Below are positions 54,560 through 63,196 of a DNA stretch of 64,000 nt, one piece after another. Source of the stretch: Bacillus stratosphericus (GTDB taxonomy: Bacteria; Bacillota; Bacilli; Bacillales; Bacillaceae); the NCBI RefSeq assembly GCF_020524495.1, contig NZ_JAIVLB010000008.1, positions 1 through 64,000 of the forward strand. Reading direction: 5' to 3'. The position numbers and the translations under genes are program-made. Under the pieces are notes generated by a model. That model was not told the origin of the DNA, did no database searches, and saw only the letters and a program-made list of their open reading frames with translations. Within the stretch, counting starts at the first letter, position 1; the number at the start of each line of letters is the position of its first letter.

Positions 54560-55622
54560 AAAGAACCTCCTTCGGCTGAGACATTGTAGATTGCGCATAT
54601 TCAAGAATGATGTTGATCAATTGATTTTCTTTTTCAGGATAAGTTTTTAAAAAGGAGGTTCTTCCTGGCTTGGAACTGACATTTGAGATGAATAGTTTTC
54701 CTTCATTTGTATGAAGTAGATCTACAGCAAATTCTATGGAGGGAGAGAAGCTTTTATCTAAATACGCTGGAAGAGATGACTGAATGGATACGATATCATC
54801 TAAAAGAAGCTCATTGATATTTGGCTGCAATGAGTTTAAATAGTGATTAAATCCTAGCACATGAACTGAATTTTGTGTATTGTTTAAAAGGCTATTTTCT
54901 GCTGGTGATTTTGTATGAATCCCTATGCGTTTCCATTGATTTTGTGATTGTTTCATAAGGGAAATTCTGATTTCATTAAATAAAAATTCTTTTTGATCAT
55001 TTGTGTTAAAAAATTGGAGGAAATATCGACCAATATACTTTCTGCACCAGCGCTCAATCTCTGATGGACCAGAAAATGTAATGACTTGCTTGTGATGAAG
55101 TTGAACAGTAAATGTTGATTTGTCCTTTAAGTAAATGAAGTAAGTGGGTGCTGCATGCTGTTGAGAGAGCGGCTGCATTTTACAATATCCCTCCCCCTTG
55201 ACCATGTTGAACAGATCTGAAGGCTCATTCAATAATGAACAGACAGGTAAATATGGCTGTAAAGGAGAATGAAGATAGAGCTGCTCGAATAGCGTCATTT
55301 TATTTGGGAGCCCAGTATTCAAAAATGCTGTTTTTGGATACTTTTTTAACCATTCCATGATTGGTTTTGCTTTTTTAGATTGAGTGTCATGTTGATAAAG
55401 ACATCGATCGTAAATCAAGTCAGGAATCGGAAATTCTGCGTTTGTAAACCCTTGACCAATCGTATATTTTTGACCTTGGATCAGATTTGAAGCAGGCTTT
55501 AAATCAAGAGGTGTAAAACGAACGACCTCTAAATCAAAAGAAGAGGCAGCTTTGGCAAGCTAAAGTGTGAATCCCTCTTCATGCTGCAGAGAAAGGGTTA
55601 CAATGCCTAATGTTAACGTCAT
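54516..55622 (-). pseudogene. yheC: yheC, interrupted by an amber stop at codon 21
   Basis: From an ATG at 55622 (AGGTG upstream) the frame reads MTLTLGIVTLSLQHEEGFTL, then TAG at 55562-55560, then continues in the same frame through LAKAASSFDLEVVRFTPLDL to the end at 54516, giving the full ~368-residue YheC/YheD-family protein (363 in B. subtilis). The later ATP-grasp-like part is intact (SNVSSKPGRTSF near the end). One base change therefore kills the gene unless the stop is suppressed or translation restarts at TTG 55418. The 3' end overlaps yheD, so translational coupling to yheD could also suffer. Confidence 0.85.
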
Positions 55623-55827
55623 GAAAAAACACCTACTTTTCTACTTCAATTTTTAACACCCCAAAATCACATATTCAGGATTTTACATAAACCTTCTGTT
55701 CCTTTATCATTACGACAGATCACTTTATCATATGTCTCATTGAATGCTTCATTTGCTTGGGATCTTGACAACAACTATAATACGTATAGATAAAAACAAT
55801 AAACATTGGGTGTTGTTTGAAAGGTAG

Positions 55828-56970
55828 ATGACGACTTTGAATATATTCACAACATTTGTCTTTATGATTGTGATAGGAGCAGTAATAGGAGCAACGACAA
55901 ACCATCTTGCGATTAAAATGCTTTTTCGTCCTTATAAGCCATATTACTTATTTGGGAAAAAGCTTCCATTTACACCAGGCCTCATTCCTAAAAGAAGAGA
56001 TGAAGTAGCCAAGCAAGTAGGTGTCATGGTCATGGAGCATTTGCTGACGCCAGAAGGTATTCAAAAACGATTTGAATCGTCGGAGGCAAGGCAAGAGATA
56101 TTGCATACAGTCCATCGATATATTGACAAGGGGGCTGAGATGGAGATGTCAGTAGTGTCCTTGTTAGAAAGATACGGCATGTCACAGGCTGATATAAAAG
56201 CGGATGAATGGGTCCACCAATGGTCAGACAAAAAACTCCATTCACTACTTGAAAAATATGACCAGCAAACTTTATTTGAACTGCTCCCGCAGGAAGTCGA
56301 AAACAAGCTCTCATCAAAAATTCCAGATGTAGCAGAGTATATTTTAAATCGGGGTATTCATTACTTTGAAAGTGAGGAAGGAAAAGCACGGCTTAGCAAT
56401 ATGATCGATGACTTCTTAAAAGAACGAGGAATGCTTGGCAGTATGGTTCAAATGTTTCTTGGGAATTCAAGCTTAATTGATCGTGTACATCCCGAAATCA
56501 TCAAGTTTTTAAGAAATGCAGAAACAAAGAAGTTTTTATCAGATTTGCTTGTTCAAGAATGGGACAAGATAAAGCAGTTTTCTCTTCATGAGCTTGATGA
56601 GAAATGGAATGTGAAAGAGCTTGTCTTTAGTGCGAAAAGGCAATTGCTTTCACATTTCTCTACAAAGCTGATTTTAGACAGATCAGTTGGAACATATGTC
56701 AGTGCTGTGGCGGATGATCTCAAAATTCACTTTGCACCAGTGCTGGTAGATAAGGGGATGAAAGCGGCATCGAATGCTTTAGAGGGGCTGCTAGCGAAGC
56801 TCCAATTTGAAGAAGTCATTCGTGAGCAAATTGAACTTTTCCCGCTTCAAAAAATGGAGGAGCTTGTAATCAGTATTTCAAATAAAGAACTCAAAATGAT
56901 TACGTTCTTAGGCGGTTTTTTAGGCGGATTGATCGGCGCAATCCAAGCTATCTTTGTCACGTTATTCTAA
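55828..56970 (+). CDS. yheB: DUF445 membrane protein YheB
   Basis: A 380-residue protein with a hydrophobic helix at each end (about 8-28 and 355-378) and a long, charged helical middle. Features: [38 protein letters not shown] and the final [18 protein letters not shown]. It belongs to DUF445; B. subtilis YheB is about 377 residues. Function unknown. GAAAGGTAG stands close to the ATG. It is divergent from yheC and probably shares a spore or stationary-phase setting with its neighbours. Confidence 0.88.
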   Translation: MTTLNIFTTFVFMIVIGAVIGATTNHLAIKMLFRPYKPYYLFGKKLPFTPGLIPKRRDEVAKQVGVMVMEHLLTPEGIQKRFESSEARQEILHTVHRYIDKGAEMEMSVVSLLERYGMSQADIKADEWVHQWSDKKLHSLLEKYDQQTLFELLPQEVENKLSSKIPDVAEYILNRGIHYFESEEGKARLSNMIDDFLKERGMLGSMVQMFLGNSSLIDRVHPEIIKFLRNAETKKFLSDLLVQEWDKIKQFSLHELDEKWNVKELVFSAKRQLLSHFSTKLILDRSVGTYVSAVADDLKIHFAPVLVDKGMKAASNALEGLLAKLQFEEVIREQIELFPLQKMEELVISISNKELKMITFLGGFLGGLIGAIQAIFVTLF

Positions 56971-57091
56971 GACAAGTTAGAGAAATTTTGATGAATTCAT
57001 TGTATATATGTGAAACGAAAGCCATAGTTTGTTATAGTGGAGTGGTGTCCGCCGATCATATCGGTGATAACGGATAGAAAGGAGACATAAC

Positions 57092-57448
57092 ATGTCTGTA
57101 AATCTTTATGATGTTGCATATGACCTTGAAAAAGCACTGCGTCATAGCGAAGAATATTCAACTTTAAGAAATTTTTATGATGAGGTAAACGAGGATGAGT
57201 CCTCTAAAAGAATGTTTGAGAACTTCCGTGACATTCAAGTAAACCTTCAACAAAAACAAATGACTGGTCAAGAGATTACACAAGAAGAGGTTGAGCAAGC
57301 TCAAAAAACAGTTGCGCTTGTGCAGCAGCACGATAAAATCTCTCAGTTGATGGAAGCAGAACAACGTGTGAGTGTGCTCATCGGTGAGCTAAATAAAATT
57401 ATCATGAAGCCTCTTGAAGAACTTTATGGAAATACAGAAGAAAATTAA
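57092..57448 (+). CDS. yheA: YheA, YlbF/YmcA family (UPF0342)
   Basis: A 118-residue helical protein with the YlbF/YmcA fold: MSVNLYDVAYDLEKALRHSE, a Gln-rich central helix (VNLQQKQMTGQEITQEEV) and LNKIIMKPLEELYG. Relatives YlbF and YmcA act with RNase Y, but YheA itself has no known role. GAAAGGAGACATAAC precedes the ATG. A terminator follows. Confidence 0.92.
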   Translation: MSVNLYDVAYDLEKALRHSEEYSTLRNFYDEVNEDESSKRMFENFRDIQVNLQQKQMTGQEITQEEVEQAQKTVALVQQHDKISQLMEAEQRVSVLIGELNKIIMKPLEELYGNTEEN

Positions 57449-57451
57449 TGG

Positions 57452-57478
57452 AAAGGGCGAATGTCATCGCCCTTTTTT
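57452..57478 (+). terminator. terminator of yheA
   Basis: AAGGGCGA pairs with TCGCCCTT and continues into T6. Confidence 0.88.
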
Positions 57479-57889
57479 ATTTGACATCTCATCAGGACAT
57501 CTTTAAAAAAAGGTTGTCTAAGCTCAAAAATTTTGCGATAATACTTATTGAAAGTGCTTTCAATGAGTGCTCTCATGAACAATTGGGTGCGTTTCACTTG
57601 GGATTTAAGGCGATGAGCCAAACGAGAAGCGCTTCTGGGAGAAACGCAAAGCATAAGGGGATCTGATATAAGCAATGCTTTGGTGTGTTAAGATTAGGGG
57701 ATCATGGGGAGCTTCATCACTCCTCCATTGTTACGCATCCAAACCATACATAAAAAAAGCCTAGGGGTAGGCTTTTTTATTTACCTTTCATTCATATAAA
57801 ACAGTGATTGCTTGAACTGCATGTTCTAAAGCACCTAGCTAGGGCATATCCTCATCGTAAGTACAGTCATCAAGAAGGGGGATGCCTCA
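57479..57889. other. intergenic region between yheA and yhaX
   Basis: B. subtilis has yhaZ and yhaY here; neither is present. A plus-strand frame (57448-57666) has no ribosome-binding site and starts inside the yheA terminator, so I do not call it. An orphan terminator hairpin stands at 57752-57778. Confidence 0.5.
57752..57778. terminator. orphan terminator upstream of yhaX
   Basis: AAAAAGCCTA pairs with TAGGCTTTTT around GGG, with T-runs in both directions. No recognisable gene precedes it, so it may mark the end of a lost one. Confidence 0.75.
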
Positions 57890-58756
57890 GTGTCAAAAAA
57901 ACTACTTGCACTCAATATAGATGGAACATTACTTCGTTCCAATGGAAAAATCCACTCCGCTACTAAAGAAGCTGTGGAATATGTAAAGAAAAAAGGGGTT
58001 TACGTGACGATTGTCACAAACCGGCATTTTCGATCAGCACAAAAAATTGCCAAGGCGTTGAAAATTCCAACTTCAACACTTGTGACACATAGTGGTGCAT
58101 TTATCGCTGATAAACTCGATGAGCCGCTTCATGTGAAAAAATTAACGGAAGAAAAAACATTTAATCTTGTTCAAATTCTTGAAAGCTTTGATTGTAATGT
58201 GCGCTTGCTGCATGAAAAATTCTCTATCGGAAATCGAAAAAAAACACAGTCTCAACTTATGGGAAAAACGTTGATTCATCCGTCTGATCCGATCTTCTAT
58301 CCCGTTCAATTTGTTGAATCATTAAGTGATATGCTTATGGATGAACCGGTCAGCACACCTGTGATTGAAGTGTATTCGACCGAAGAGCTTCAGCCTGAGA
58401 TTCACAAGACAATTCAACAAGCGTTTCCATCTGTTGACCTGATCAAAATCAGTCATGAGAAAATGAATATTGTTTGTAAAGGGGTTTCTAAAGAAACGGG
58501 ACTTTCTCTTTTAACCTCAGCGTTAGGTTTTACATTAGAAGATACGGTCGTCATTGGCCACGGGATAGATGATATTCCAATGCTTGAATTAGTTGGTCTA
58601 GGTGTTGCTATGGGAAATGCACCTCATTCGGTCAAGCGTAAAGCCGATTGGGTGACACGTTCTCATGATGAACAGGGTGTCGCTTATATGATCAAAGAAT
58701 ACTTTAGAATGCAGCAAAGAGAAGGCTTTTTACATCAATTTGATATTAAACGATAA
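57890..58756 (+). CDS. yhaX: HAD-family (Cof-type) phosphatase YhaX
   Basis: A 288-residue Cof-type hydrolase. Motif I is LNIDGTLLRS, in which the family's first Asp (usually DxD) is Asn and the second Asp is kept, so the nucleophile may be missing. Motif II is VTNRHFR, and the C-terminal motifs are GVSKETGLSLL and VIGHGIDDIPMLE, where the family has GD or GN. Substitutions at both ends suggest reduced or altered activity. In B. subtilis YhaX is a spore protein. GTG start after AAGGGGGATGCCTCA. Confidence 0.85.
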   Translation: MSKKLLALNIDGTLLRSNGKIHSATKEAVEYVKKKGVYVTIVTNRHFRSAQKIAKALKIPTSTLVTHSGAFIADKLDEPLHVKKLTEEKTFNLVQILESFDCNVRLLHEKFSIGNRKKTQSQLMGKTLIHPSDPIFYPVQFVESLSDMLMDEPVSTPVIEVYSTEELQPEIHKTIQQAFPSVDLIKISHEKMNIVCKGVSKETGLSLLTSALGFTLEDTVVIGHGIDDIPMLELVGLGVAMGNAPHSVKRKADWVTRSHDEQGVAYMIKEYFRMQQREGFLHQFDIKR

Positions 58757-58762
58757 AACGGT

Positions 58763-58798
58763 GAAGGGCCCTGTCAATCATGAAATGACAGGGCCTTC
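58763..58798 (+). terminator. terminator of yhaX
   Basis: GAAGGGCCCTGTCA pairs with TGACAGGGCCTTC (near-perfect); only a short T-rich tail follows, so strength is uncertain. Confidence 0.7.
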
Positions 58799-58870
58799 GT
58801 CTGTTCTCTTCATTGCTTTCCCTAGATGAATTTTGTAAAATGAAACAAGTTTGAAGATAAAGGTGATACG

Positions 58871-60370
58871 ATGCGAATTTTAATCAAAGGGCTGTCTGAT
58901 GAACGATTTCATCGCCCGCTTGTCAATATAGCAAATTTATTTGAAGAAGATAGTGAAGTACAGTTTATTCCAGACGAACTGTATGATGGTCTAGTGATGG
59001 TACTTAGCTGGAAAGAGGAACATGGAATGGTTGAAGCATCTGGTCATATCGCGGGGTCAGACGTAAACAGTTGTTTTACAAGAGCTGTTCCAGAGGGTTT
59101 GAACGACAAGGAACGCTGGAAGCAAATCAAAAACACGGTGCTGTCTGTTTATTTACACTTGCTTCAGGAACATACAGGAATCACGCAAAAATGGGGAATC
59201 CTCACAGGAATACGTCCTACGAAATTACTTCATAAAATGCTCAGAGAAGCCATGACAAGGGAAGAGGCACATGCTGCATTAAAGCGTGATTATTTCATTC
59301 ATGATGAAAAAATCAATTTGATGCAGGAAATTGTCGACCGTCAAATACAAGCGATTCCAGATTTGTATGACCTTCAGCAGGAAGTGAGTATTTATATTGG
59401 TATTCCTTTCTGCCCAACGAAATGTGCTTATTGCACGTTCCCTGCTTATGCCATTAAAGGACAAGCTGGAAGAGTGGGGACGTTTCTTTTTGGGTTGCAT
59501 TATGAGATGCAAAAAATAGGCTCATGGCTCAAAGAACATGGTGTTAAAGTAACGACCGTTTATTTTGGTGGGGGCACTCCGACGAGTATTACAGCGGAAG
59601 AAATGGATTTGCTGTATGAAGAAATGTATCGTTCTTTTCCTGATGTGAAACACATTAGGGAAATCACTGTAGAAGCTGGACGTCCTGATACCATTTCGCC
59701 TGATAAGCTAGAGGTGCTAAACCGCTACAATATTGACCGAATTAGCATTAATCCACAATCGTATGAGAATGAAACACTGAAAGCCATTGGCCGTCACCAT
59801 AGTGTCGAAGAAACGATTGAAAAGTATCATTTATCAAGACAGTACGGGATGAATAATATTAACATGGACTTAATTATTGGTTTGCCGGGGGAAGGGCTGA
59901 AGGAATTTCAGCACTCTTTGCAGCAGACTGAAGAACTAATGCCTGAATCTTTAACTGTGCATACACTCTCATTTAAAAGGGCGTCTGAAATGACACGCAA
60001 TAAGGAGAAATATCAAGTGGCAGACCGACAGGAAATCATGCGTATGATGGATGAAGCGGTTGCTTGGACGAAAGCACATGAATATCATCCATATTATTTA
60101 TATAGACAAAAAAACATCTTGGGGAATCTCGAAAATGTCGGGTATTCATTAGATAGACAGGAAAGTTTGTATAATATCATCATTATGGAAGAAGTGCAGA
60201 CGATCATTGGAATTGGTTGCGGTGCGGCCAGTAAATTTATTGATCCACGATCAGGAAAAATTACGCAGTATGCCAATCCAAAAGATCCAAAATCGTATAA
60301 TGATCGCTATGAGCACTATACGGAGGAGAAGATTCAATTCCTTGAGTCATTATTTATTTCTCACATTTAA
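58871..60370 (+). CDS. hemZ: HemZ, radical-SAM coproporphyrinogen dehydrogenase-like protein
   Basis: A 499-residue radical-SAM enzyme of the HemN group. The iron-sulfur motif is GIPFCPTKCAYCTF near residues 176-189; VYFGGGTPTS and EITVEAGRPDT are further SAM-binding parts. About 160 extra residues at the N-terminus set HemZ apart from HemN. It is proposed to convert coproporphyrinogen III to protoporphyrinogen IX without oxygen. GATAAAGGTGATACG precedes the ATG. Own terminator downstream. Confidence 0.92.
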   Translation: MRILIKGLSDERFHRPLVNIANLFEEDSEVQFIPDELYDGLVMVLSWKEEHGMVEASGHIAGSDVNSCFTRAVPEGLNDKERWKQIKNTVLSVYLHLLQEHTGITQKWGILTGIRPTKLLHKMLREAMTREEAHAALKRDYFIHDEKINLMQEIVDRQIQAIPDLYDLQQEVSIYIGIPFCPTKCAYCTFPAYAIKGQAGRVGTFLFGLHYEMQKIGSWLKEHGVKVTTVYFGGGTPTSITAEEMDLLYEEMYRSFPDVKHIREITVEAGRPDTISPDKLEVLNRYNIDRISINPQSYENETLKAIGRHHSVEETIEKYHLSRQYGMNNINMDLIIGLPGEGLKEFQHSLQQTEELMPESLTVHTLSFKRASEMTRNKEKYQVADRQEIMRMMDEAVAWTKAHEYHPYYLYRQKNILGNLENVGYSLDRQESLYNIIIMEEVQTIIGIGCGAASKFIDPRSGKITQYANPKDPKSYNDRYEHYTEEKIQFLESLFISHI

Positions 60371-60397
60371 ACACTGTGGTGACGCAGTGTTTTTTTC
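60371..60397 (+). terminator. terminator of hemZ
   Basis: ACACTG pairs with CAGTGT and is followed by T7, directly after the stop. Confidence 0.85.
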
Positions 60398-60437
60398 ATT
60401 TATAAAAGGGTATATAAAGGTTAAAGCAGGTGTACAT

Positions 60438-60690
60438 ATGGTTGTGTGATCGGAATTGGAACTGGGCCCTTCACATTTAGGATTACAGCGTTATTAGAGG
60501 AGTATGAAGATATCACGTGCTATTTTTTGAACAGGAGTTCGAGTTTGCTTGGCATGCTGGTTAAATGAACTGATTTGCAAGTTTCCTTTCTAGCGGGCCT
60601 TGTGACGATAGAAAATCCAAGGAGTAAATATACTTTTTTAATTATCAAAGAGGTTTCACAGATTCTAATAAATATATTTCTTTTTTCAAC
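60438..60690 (+). pseudogene. relic of an IucD/AlcA-type siderophore N-monooxygenase
   Basis: A ribosome-binding site (GCAGGTG) and ATG at 60438 are followed, in shifting frames, by VIGIGTGPFTFRITALLEEY (FAD-binding loop), FFEQEFEFAWHAG and VTIENPRSKYTFL. These three pieces match, in order, the N-terminal ~100 residues of lysine/ornithine N-monooxygenases used in hydroxamate siderophore synthesis (GIGxGPxxLxxA, FFExxxxFxWHxG, NPxSxYTFLNYL). Several frameshifts occur within 250 bases, and the remaining ~330 codons are gone. No other siderophore gene is seen nearby. Confidence 0.75.
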
Positions 60691-60801
60691 AATTACGCTT
60701 ATTTTAGTATCAATTGATCTGAAATTTTTTGTTTAGAGGAAAAGGAATTGTTCGATGGAAAGGGAAGTAAGTCATAAGCTCAAAAAGAAAGAGGGGTATG
60801 G

Positions 60802-61575
60802 ATGATGACATATATCAATTGTCAGTTAGACGGGGATATTTTTGAAATCATTTTCAATAGGCCGGAAGCTTATAATGCATTTCATGTTGATATGTTTGCA
60901 GAACTTAAGGAGGCGTGTGATACAGCAAGTGAAAGCAGTGCAAAAATCGTTGTGCTGAAGGGAATGGGAAAAGGGTTTTCAGCAGGCGGAGATATTGGAA
61001 TGATGCTGAAACAAGATCGCGAGGAAGATTTCCATCGTGTGATGGATTTAATCGAAGGGATTACACTTTCTCTAGCCCGTATGAAAAAAGTGACGATCGC
61101 GCTTGTTCACGGGGCGGCGGCTGGTCTTGCTTTTAGCTTTGCTCTAAGCTGTGACTATTTGTTTATACATCAGAAGGCAAAACTAGCCTTGAATTTTAAT
61201 GGAATAGGGTTAATTCCAGATGGCGGAGGACATTTTTTCCTCACTAAAAGAGTAAGCGAACAAACCGCCAAACAATTAATTTGGAGCGGACAAAAGCTGT
61301 CGGCTGATGAAGCGCTAAAGCTGGGTCTCGCAGACGGCGTGTTTCAAGAAGAGGTTGATATGTATCAAAAAGCTTGTGTGAAGCCATTTGTCAACATGCC
61401 GCTTCAAGCATTTATTGAAACAAAGATGATCTATTTTCAGCAGTCAGAATCACAACTGTTAGCAGTTCTTCAAAAGGAACGAGCAGCGCAGGCAAGACTC
61501 AGACAAAGTCATGATCATAGGGAAGGCATCCAAGCCTTTTTAGAAAAAAGACGACCTGTGTTTCATCAAGTATAA
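60802..61575 (+). CDS. yhaR: enoyl-CoA hydratase/isomerase family protein YhaR
   Basis: A 257-residue crotonase-fold protein. The first oxyanion motif is GKGFSAGGDIGMM and the second is ALVHGAAAGLAFSFAL. LNFNGIGLIPDGGGHFFLTK carries the position of the second catalytic acid, which reads Asp-Gly-Gly-Gly. It probably acts on an acyl-CoA, but the exact reaction is unknown. AAAGAGGGG precedes ATG ATG at 60802. Matches B. subtilis YhaR (about 255 residues). Confidence 0.88.
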   Translation: MMTYINCQLDGDIFEIIFNRPEAYNAFHVDMFAELKEACDTASESSAKIVVLKGMGKGFSAGGDIGMMLKQDREEDFHRVMDLIEGITLSLARMKKVTIALVHGAAAGLAFSFALSCDYLFIHQKAKLALNFNGIGLIPDGGGHFFLTKRVSEQTAKQLIWSGQKLSADEALKLGLADGVFQEEVDMYQKACVKPFVNMPLQAFIETKMIYFQQSESQLLAVLQKERAAQARLRQSHDHREGIQAFLEKRRPVFHQV

Positions 61576-61583
61576 ACGAATGT

Positions 61584-61608
61584 AAGGCCGGCGAGTGCCG
61601 GCTTTTTA
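61584..61608. terminator. terminator between yhaR and the yhzD-like gene
   Basis: GCCGGC pairs with GCCGGC around GAGT, followed by T5 on the plus strand. Confidence 0.8.
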
Positions 61609-61794
61609 ACGTTCAAATAAAAGAAGCTTGCCTGCATCATCAACGAGCCGATGAGAATGCTTCGTGTATTGTTGTTCGATTAGGCGATGACGTCCTAATT
61701 CCTTTGCCTTTTCATCACTATCCGTGGTGATTTTTTCATTTATTAAGGTCTCACCTGACCGATCAAATACGGTCAAAAAGTATGTCTTCTCCAT
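61606..61794 (-). CDS. YhzD-like small protein
   Basis: A 62-residue soluble protein starting MEKTYFLTVFDRSGETLINE and ending DDAGKLLLFER. It resembles the YhzD-like family (about 60 residues) as I recall it, found at this place in Bacillus. Function unknown. A GAGGAAGATGAGAA stretch precedes the ATG. Convergent with yhaR. Confidence 0.65.
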   Translation of the reverse strand: MEKTYFLTVFDRSGETLINEKITTDSDEKAKELGRHRLIEQQYTKHSHRLVDDAGKLLLFER

Positions 61795-61965
61795 TTCTCA
61801 TCTTCCTCTCTTCTGTTTTTTAATGTAATTAAACAAAGAGTAAGGCAAAACCTCTTTTTTTCCTTCAAAAATGTGTTTTTTAGAATCAGAGCGATAGAAC
61901 GTGCATTCGTAAAAATAGCATGATAAAATATGGACAACTACAGTATCGTAGAAGGAGATAGACGT

Positions 61966-63180
61966 TTGACTAAGCTCACCTTTATTCACGCCGCAGACCT
62001 TCATTTAGATAGTCCGTTTACGGGAATATCGAAAATACCAAGCCAAATATTTAAGAGGTTGAAAGATAGTACATTTCAAAGTGCCAAGAACATGTTTGAT
62101 CTTGCCATTGGTCGAGCAGTAGACTTTGTGCTGCTGAGCGGAGATTTATTTGACGAATCAAATCGCAGCCTGAAAGCACAGCTTTTCTTAAGAAATCAGT
62201 TTTTAAGGCTGCAAACACATGGGATCGAAGCTTTTATTATTTATGGTAACCATGATCATTTAGGTGGTGAATGGACACCAATTGAGTGGCCAGAGAATGT
62301 CCACGTTTTTTCGAGCAGTACACCAAGTGAACAATCCTTTTATAGAGGAGAGCAGCTTGTCGCAAGTATTTATGGATTTAGTTACAAAGAGCGAGCTGTG
62401 TATGAAAATATGACGTCTCATTACATCAAAACGACAGATGCTGCTTACCAAATTGCGATGCTTCACGGCACATTAGCGGGACAAGAAGGACATGATGCGT
62501 ATGCACCATTTCAGCTTCAGCAGCTCCTTTCTCAGGATTTCGATTATTGGGCGCTTGGACATATTCATAAGAGGGCCCTTCTACATGAAGACCCATTGAT
62601 TATTTACCCTGGCAACATGCAGGGAAGACATATAAAAGAAACAGGAGAGAAAGGCTGTTACTTCGTTCACCTATCCGATACTTCTGAGACAGCGGAGTTT
62701 ATTGGCTGTGCTGATGTCATCTTTGAGACATTGACAATAAACATCACAGAAACGGCTCATATGACGGATCTTGTAACGCTTGTGGAAAAAAAGATCTGTG
62801 AGCTGAAAGAGCGGGGCGTTCCTCATTTTGTGAAAATTAAATTGATTGGTGATGCACCAGCTTATTTTGAGCTTGCGCAGCTAGAGGTGCTAGAGGAGCT
62901 GCTGGCTGTTCTTCATGAGCAGGAAGAAGATGAAGACGTGTTTGTTTGGGTGATGTCTATTGATTGTCGTACAAACGAGGATGTTGTCTATCCAGAAGAT
63001 TCCTTTTTAAAGGAACTCACATCAGAAATTGCCCAGTTTGAGGCGTATGAAGAGCTGCTCTCACCGATCAAGCGTCATCCAACCTATAGGAAGTCAGGAA
63101 AAGCCCTCACAAAAGAGGATGAAGGGGATATAAAAGAAGAAGCGCAAAGGTTGCTGACAGAACAGCTAAAGCAATTATGA
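61966..63180 (+). CDS. yhaO: SbcD-like DNA repair metallophosphoesterase YhaO
   Basis: A 404-residue calcineurin-like nuclease. Metal motifs: HAADLHLDSPF, LLSGDLFDESNR, YGNHDHL, MLHGT and LGHIHKRALL. The C-terminal domain (about 290-404) is a capping region. It likely works with the ATPase encoded next (YhaN), as SbcD does with SbcC. The TTG start at 61966 (MTKLTFIHAADLHL) is chosen because GAAGGAGAT stands just upstream; an ATG at 61930 would cover it. It is followed 16 bases later by yhaN. Confidence 0.92.
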   Translation: MTKLTFIHAADLHLDSPFTGISKIPSQIFKRLKDSTFQSAKNMFDLAIGRAVDFVLLSGDLFDESNRSLKAQLFLRNQFLRLQTHGIEAFIIYGNHDHLGGEWTPIEWPENVHVFSSSTPSEQSFYRGEQLVASIYGFSYKERAVYENMTSHYIKTTDAAYQIAMLHGTLAGQEGHDAYAPFQLQQLLSQDFDYWALGHIHKRALLHEDPLIIYPGNMQGRHIKETGEKGCYFVHLSDTSETAEFIGCADVIFETLTINITETAHMTDLVTLVEKKICELKERGVPHFVKIKLIGDAPAYFELAQLEVLEELLAVLHEQEEDEDVFVWVMSIDCRTNEDVVYPEDSFLKELTSEIAQFEAYEELLSPIKRHPTYRKSGKALTKEDEGDIKEEAQRLLTEQLKQL

Positions 63181-63196
63181 GAAAAGGAGAGGCATA

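Noticed and set aside
57448-57666. 72-codon frame between yheA and yhaX
   Set aside because: It starts inside the yheA terminator, lacks a ribosome-binding site and resembles nothing I know.
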